DNA of 9,587 nt from Dehalococcoidia bacterium (GTDB taxonomy: Bacteria; Chloroflexota; Dehalococcoidia; Lucifugimonadales; Australimonadaceae): contig JAGWBE010000035.1 in NCBI GenBank assembly GCA_021296055.1, forward strand, positions 1 to 9,587, read 5' to 3'. Made by a program: the position numbers and the translations under genes. The first letter of the stretch is position 1, and each line of letters begins with the position of its first letter. Positions 6,668 to 9,587 of this stretch are shown here, piece by piece. The notes beneath the pieces are model-generated. The model worked only from the letters and a program-made list of their open reading frames with translations. It made no database searches and was not told the origin of the DNA.

Positions 6668-8222
6668 ATGGCGCTCGGCGCAGCGCGCGCAGCGCCCGTG
6701 GTATCGCGGGCAGCAGGTCCCCCGCCATCATGCCGGCGTCGCCCAGGCTTTCTCGCAGCGCCTCCCCGGCGGCGGCGTGGACGTGGACGCCCGCCGCCGC
6801 CGCCTCGTAGGGCGGGGCGCCCTGCGCCATAAGGCCTGCGATGACGCCCGCGAGCACGTCGCCCGTGCCGCCCGTCGCCAGCGCGGGATTGGCGAAAGGG
6901 CTCAGCGCCGTGCGTCCGTCGGGGGAAGCGGTGACGGTGTGTGCGCCCTTCAACACCACCACCTGCCCCCACTCCTCCGCCGCCCGGCGCGCTATAGCCG
7001 GACGATCGGCCTGCACCTCGTGAACGGGTAAGCGCATCAGGCGCGCCATCTCGCCTGGGTGCGGGGTCAGAACGGCGGAGGCGCGCAACTGCGCGCTCCA
7101 CCCGTAGGAGGCGGCCAGCGCGTTCAGTGCGTCCGCGTCCAACACGAGCGGCGCCTCGATGGGCGGCGCGGTGAGCAGCAGCGCCTGGACGAAGCGGCGC
7201 ACGCCATCGCCCACCCCCAGTCCGGGGCCGACGACGGCGGCGTTCGCGCGTTCCAGCGCCAAGCGCACCGGCGGCGCGGCCTCCTGCGTAACGGCGCCCT
7301 CGCCGCTCTGCGGAAGGGGGAGATGCGTAACCTCGCGGACTTGTGCCGCGGCGATGCGGTATACCTCCTCCGGCGCTGCGAGGTTCACGAGACCCGCGCC
7401 CGCGCGGTAGGCCGCCGCCGCCGTCAGCATCGGCGCGCCCGTGTAGTTGCGGGAGCCGCCCACTATCAGCGCCGTCCCGAACGTTCCCTTGTGGCCGTCG
7501 GCCGGGCGCGGCGGCAGGAAGGAGCGCGCCAGCGCGTCGTCCGCCAACGCCAAGTGGGCCGCATCGTCCGCTCCCCCCGGCAAGCCGATGGGCAGCGTCT
7601 CGACGCGGCCCGCGCGCGCGGCGCCAGGGAAGCGGAAGAGGCCTGCCTTGGGGAGGCCTAGAGCGAGAGTGAGGTCAACCGACGGCGTCGTCTCATCCAC
7701 TGCGCCCGTATCCGCGTCGAGTCCTGTCGGCAGGTCTACGGCCACTGTGCGCAGCGCGGGGTTGGCCTGGCGCGCGTCCGAAAGCGCCTCGAAGGCGCGC
7801 CGCAGCGGTTCGTCCAATGGCAGGCGCGCGCCGATTCCCAACACGGCGTCCAGCACTAGGTCGGTGAGGGATAGGTAATTGCGCAGCGCCCATTGCCCGT
7901 CGTCGTCGAAGGCGTCCACGATGCGCAGGCGGCGGGCGCGGCATTCCTCCAACTTGTCGTTGCGGCGCGCGAGGCTGGTCATGCACAGCGTAACCAGCGC
8001 GCCCCAATCGGCCAGGTAGCGCGCCGCCACCATCCCATCGCCGCCGTTGTTGCCGGGGCCGATGAGCACGAGGACGCGCTTGCCGCGCACGTTCTCCAGC
8101 ATCTGCGCCGTCCGCCGCGCGACCGCTAGCCCCGCCGCCTCCATCAGCGCGTCCGCCGAGACGCCCGCCTGCGCGGCGCGCTCCTCGACCTCCCGCATCT
8201 CGGCGGCGGTGACGACCTTCAC
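6666..8222 (-). CDS. nnr: Bifunctional NAD(P)H-hydrate repair enzyme (epimerase + ADP-dependent dehydratase)
   Basis: This enzyme repairs NADHX and NADPHX, the hydrated damaged forms of the cofactors. The N-terminal YjeF_N half (about 1-215) epimerises R and S forms; it shows TAAEMREVEERA, GPGNNGGDGMVAARYL (55-70) and AVDLPTGLDADTG (161-173). The C-terminal ribokinase-like half (about 225-515) dehydrates S-NAD(P)HX using ADP; it shows GGSRNYTGAPML (255-266), LTPHPGEMARL (385-395), VVLKGAHTV (422-430) and NPALATGGTGDVLAGVIAGL (445-464). At 518 residues it has the full fusion length. The start is a GTG at 8222 overlapping the acpS stop (GTGA), preceded by GGGAGG only three bases away, a tight but usable spacing. 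Neighbourhood with acpS is common in bacteria (recalled). No missing motif was seen. Confidence 0.95.
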   Translation of the reverse strand: MKVVTAAEMREVEERAAQAGVSADALMEAAGLAVARRTAQMLENVRGKRVLVLIGPGNNGGDGMVAARYLADWGALVTLCMTSLARRNDKLEECRARRLRIVDAFDDDGQWALRNYLSLTDLVLDAVLGIGARLPLDEPLRRAFEALSDARQANPALRTVAVDLPTGLDADTGAVDETTPSVDLTLALGLPKAGLFRFPGAARAGRVETLPIGLPGGADDAAHLALADDALARSFLPPRPADGHKGTFGTALIVGGSRNYTGAPMLTAAAAYRAGAGLVNLAAPEEVYRIAAAQVREVTHLPLPQSGEGAVTQEAAPPVRLALERANAAVVGPGLGVGDGVRRFVQALLLTAPPIEAPLVLDADALNALAASYGWSAQLRASAVLTPHPGEMARLMRLPVHEVQADRPAIARRAAEEWGQVVVLKGAHTVTASPDGRTALSPFANPALATGGTGDVLAGVIAGLMAQGAPPYEAAAAGVHVHAAAGEALRESLGDAGMMAGDLLPAIPRALRALRRAP

Positions 8223-8605
8223 GCGCGCCTCCCGACGACGGAGGCGACAGCGTAGGCGCGCGAGTGAGAGAGGCTCAGCGCCAAGCGCTCGAGGCCGATG
8301 CTGGCCGCGCGCGCCGCCGCCCTGCCGTGAAGGCGCACGGAGGGCGCGCCGCTGGGAGCGCGCACCACCTCGATCTCGCGCCAGCCCACGCCATGCGTTC
8401 CCGTGCCCAATGCCTTCATCACCGCCTCCTTAGCCGCGAACCGCGCCGCCAGTTGGGGCGCGCGCCCCCGGCAGTAGGCCGCCTCGCCAGGCGTGTATAC
8501 GCGCTCCAAGAATCGCTCGCCGAAGCGCCGAAGCGTACCGGCGACGCGCTCGATCTCGATGATGTCCACGCCCACGGCCAGGCTATCCTCGCCCTGTTCG
8601 TCCAT
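8219..8605 (-). CDS. acpS: Holo-[acyl-carrier-protein] synthase
   Basis: AcpS transfers 4'-phosphopantetheine from coenzyme A to the serine of acyl carrier protein, switching on fatty-acid synthesis. The 128-residue protein carries the family motifs: VGVDIIEIERV with Mg ligand D14, FAAKEAVMKALGTG with Mg ligand E60, and LSLSHSRAYAVASVV near the C-terminus. Length is normal for the trimeric small AcpS class. The start is uncertain. The ATG at 8605 gives ten residues before VGVD and has no Shine-Dalgarno; a GTG at 8575 (residue 11) is an alternative, but would leave an unusually short first strand. Longer upstream in-frame starts run into the folD promoter region. First gene of the acpS-nnr-VOC unit and divergent from folD. 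Confidence 0.93.
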   Translation of the reverse strand: MDEQGEDSLAVGVDIIEIERVAGTLRRFGERFLERVYTPGEAAYCRGRAPQLAARFAAKEAVMKALGTGTHGVGWREIEVVRAPSGAPSVRLHGRAAARAASIGLERLALSLSHSRAYAVASVVGRRA

Positions 8606-8679
8606 GCCAAGAGGCAGTATAGGCGACAGCGCGCCCGCTGCTATCATCGGGGTAGGCCATATCGGGCAAGGAGCAGGCA
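8606..8679. promoter_or_regulatory. Divergent acpS/folD promoter region
   Basis: This 74-bp gap lies between two divergent starts, so promoters for both units should lie in or near it. On the minus strand TATACT (bases 8616-8621) matches a -10 box at five of six positions and ends ten bases before the acpS ATG, implying a very short or absent leader. On the plus strand TATCAT (8642-8647) also matches five of six, and lies about 20 bases before the folD ribosome binding site. No good -35 hexamer was found for either, so both assignments are tentative. Confidence 0.35.
8668..8673 (+). promoter_or_regulatory. Strong ribosome binding site for a TTG start
   Basis: AAGGAG sits six bases before the TTG at 8680. 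It is the clearest Shine-Dalgarno in the window and decides the folD start in favour of the rare TTG codon over the first in-frame ATG, ten codons later. Confidence 0.8.
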
Positions 8680-9570
8680 TTGGCGGCCACCATCATCGAC
8701 GGCAGGCTCATGGCGGCGGACATCCGCGCCGAGATCGCGCAGGAAGTGAGCGAACTTCGCACGCAGTCGGGCGTGCAGCCGGGCCTCGCCGCCGTGCTCG
8801 TGGGCGACGACCCCGCGTCTGCCGTCTACGTTCGCAACAAGCGCCGCGCCTGCGACGACGCAGGGATGATTAGCGAGACCTTCACCCTCGACGCGGACGC
8901 GCCTCAAGAGGAAATCGTCTCTCTCGTCCGCCGCCTCAACGCCGACGAACGCTTCCACGGCATCCTGGTGCAACTGCCGCTGCCCGGCCACGTGGACGAG
9001 CGCGACGTGATCGCCGAAATATCGCCCGACAAGGACGTGGATGGCATGCATCCGGTGAACGGCGGGCGTCTCCTGGAGGGCCGCCCGCGGTTCGTCCCCG
9101 CCACGCCCGCAGCGGTGCAGACGATGCTGATGCGGAGCGGCGCCGACCCGGCGGGCAAGCACGTGGTCATCCTCGGACGCAGCAACATCGTCGGCAAACC
9201 TCTCGCCGCCCTGCTCATGCAGCGCGGGCCGGGCGGCAACGCCACCGTAACCCTCTGCCACACCGCCACGCCCGACGTCGCCGAGCACACGCGCCGCGCC
9301 GACGTCGTCGTGGCCGCCGCCGGACGCCCCCGCATGGTCACGGCGGATATGATCCGCGAGGGCGCCGTGGTCATCGACGTGGGCATCAACCGCGTGCCCG
9401 ACGCCTCGGCCAAGTCGGGCAGCCGCCTGGTGGGCGACGTGGACTTCGACGCGGTGTCCGCCAAGGCGCGGGCCATCACCCCCGTGCCCGGCGGCGTCGG
9501 CCCTATGACCATCACGATGCTCCTGCGCAACACGCTCCAAGCCGCCCGTTACGCCGCCGGAGCGGATTAG
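8680..9570 (+). CDS. folD: Methylenetetrahydrofolate dehydrogenase / methenyltetrahydrofolate cyclohydrolase
   Basis: FolD interconverts 5,10-methylene-, 5,10-methenyl- and 10-formyl-tetrahydrofolate, supplying formyl groups for purines and initiator tRNA. The 296-residue protein is complete. Y50 and the catalytic lysine K54 (VYVRNKRRA) fall at exactly the E. coli numbering when the TTG start is used, which supports that start. Other motifs are GILVQLPLPGH (94-104) with Q98, DKDVDG (117-122) with D121, VILGRSNIVGKP (163-174) forming the NADP-binding turn, and the closing PGGVGPMTITMLLRNTL. The usual PCTP reads PATP at 140-143, a tolerated variant. It is divergent from acpS. Its product pool could feed the PurN-like formyltransferase of the first unit, though nothing in the sequence links their regulation. 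Confidence 0.97.
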   Translation: MAATIIDGRLMAADIRAEIAQEVSELRTQSGVQPGLAAVLVGDDPASAVYVRNKRRACDDAGMISETFTLDADAPQEEIVSLVRRLNADERFHGILVQLPLPGHVDERDVIAEISPDKDVDGMHPVNGGRLLEGRPRFVPATPAAVQTMLMRSGADPAGKHVVILGRSNIVGKPLAALLMQRGPGGNATVTLCHTATPDVAEHTRRADVVVAAAGRPRMVTADMIREGAVVIDVGINRVPDASAKSGSRLVGDVDFDAVSAKARAITPVPGGVGPMTITMLLRNTLQAARYAAGAD

Positions 9571-9587
9571 CGCGCTACCTCAGTTCG

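Noticed and set aside
6658..7101. Upstream open extension of the VOC frame into nnr
   Set aside because: The translation is Gly/Arg-rich and low in information, while nnr in the other frame has clear motifs; the ATG at 6657 has a good ribosome binding site.
7297..7318. Imperfect palindrome (CCCTCGCCGC, TCT, GCGGAAGGG) inside nnr, considered as a palindromic repeat insertion
   Set aside because: The encoded segment (THLPLPQSGEGAVTQEAAPP) fits the normal length and pattern of this region in nnr proteins as I recall them, and no second copy was seen in the window.

Overview
The window is GC-rich (roughly two thirds G+C by eye) and densely coding. It carries twelve genes in three transcription units, with no RNA genes, CRISPR arrays or insertion sequences. 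The content is bacterial housekeeping. The gene set, the many GTG/TTG starts and 4-bp overlaps, and an EF-P with a Q-Q-R tip loop suggest a high-GC bacterium, possibly of Chloroflexota/Dehalococcoidia type. That placement is inferred from general resemblance and is not demonstrated.

Unit 1 (+ strand, 1-5837) is a tightly packed run of eight genes: the 3' part of a XerC-type tyrosine recombinase, aroQ (shikimate pathway), an M24 Xaa-Pro-type peptidase, efp (translation factor EF-P), xseA and xseB (exonuclease VII), a PurN-like formyltransferase of unknown substrate, and a HisN-type phosphatase. Gaps are 47 bp or less, and four of the junctions overlap, so this is probably one operon joining DNA processing, amino-acid biosynthesis and translation. 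The two most interesting details are here. The recombinase lacks about four residues exactly where the catalytic H-x-L-R motif should be. EF-P lacks the usual lysine at the tip of its domain I loop.

Unit 2 (- strand, 8605 down to 5848) runs acpS, then nnr, then a two-domain VOC/glyoxalase-like protein. AcpS activates acyl carrier protein, Nnr repairs hydrated NAD(P)H, and the VOC protein may be a small-molecule detoxification or metal-dependent enzyme. Unit 2 converges on unit 1 with only 10 bp between the two stop codons.

Unit 3 (+ strand, from 8680) is folD, which starts with TTG behind a strong Shine-Dalgarno sequence. It is divergent from acpS across a 74-bp gap that should hold both promoters. 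The last 17 bases of the window hold nothing recognisable. I do not see a new defence or mobile system; the noteworthy points are deviations at key residues in otherwise familiar proteins.
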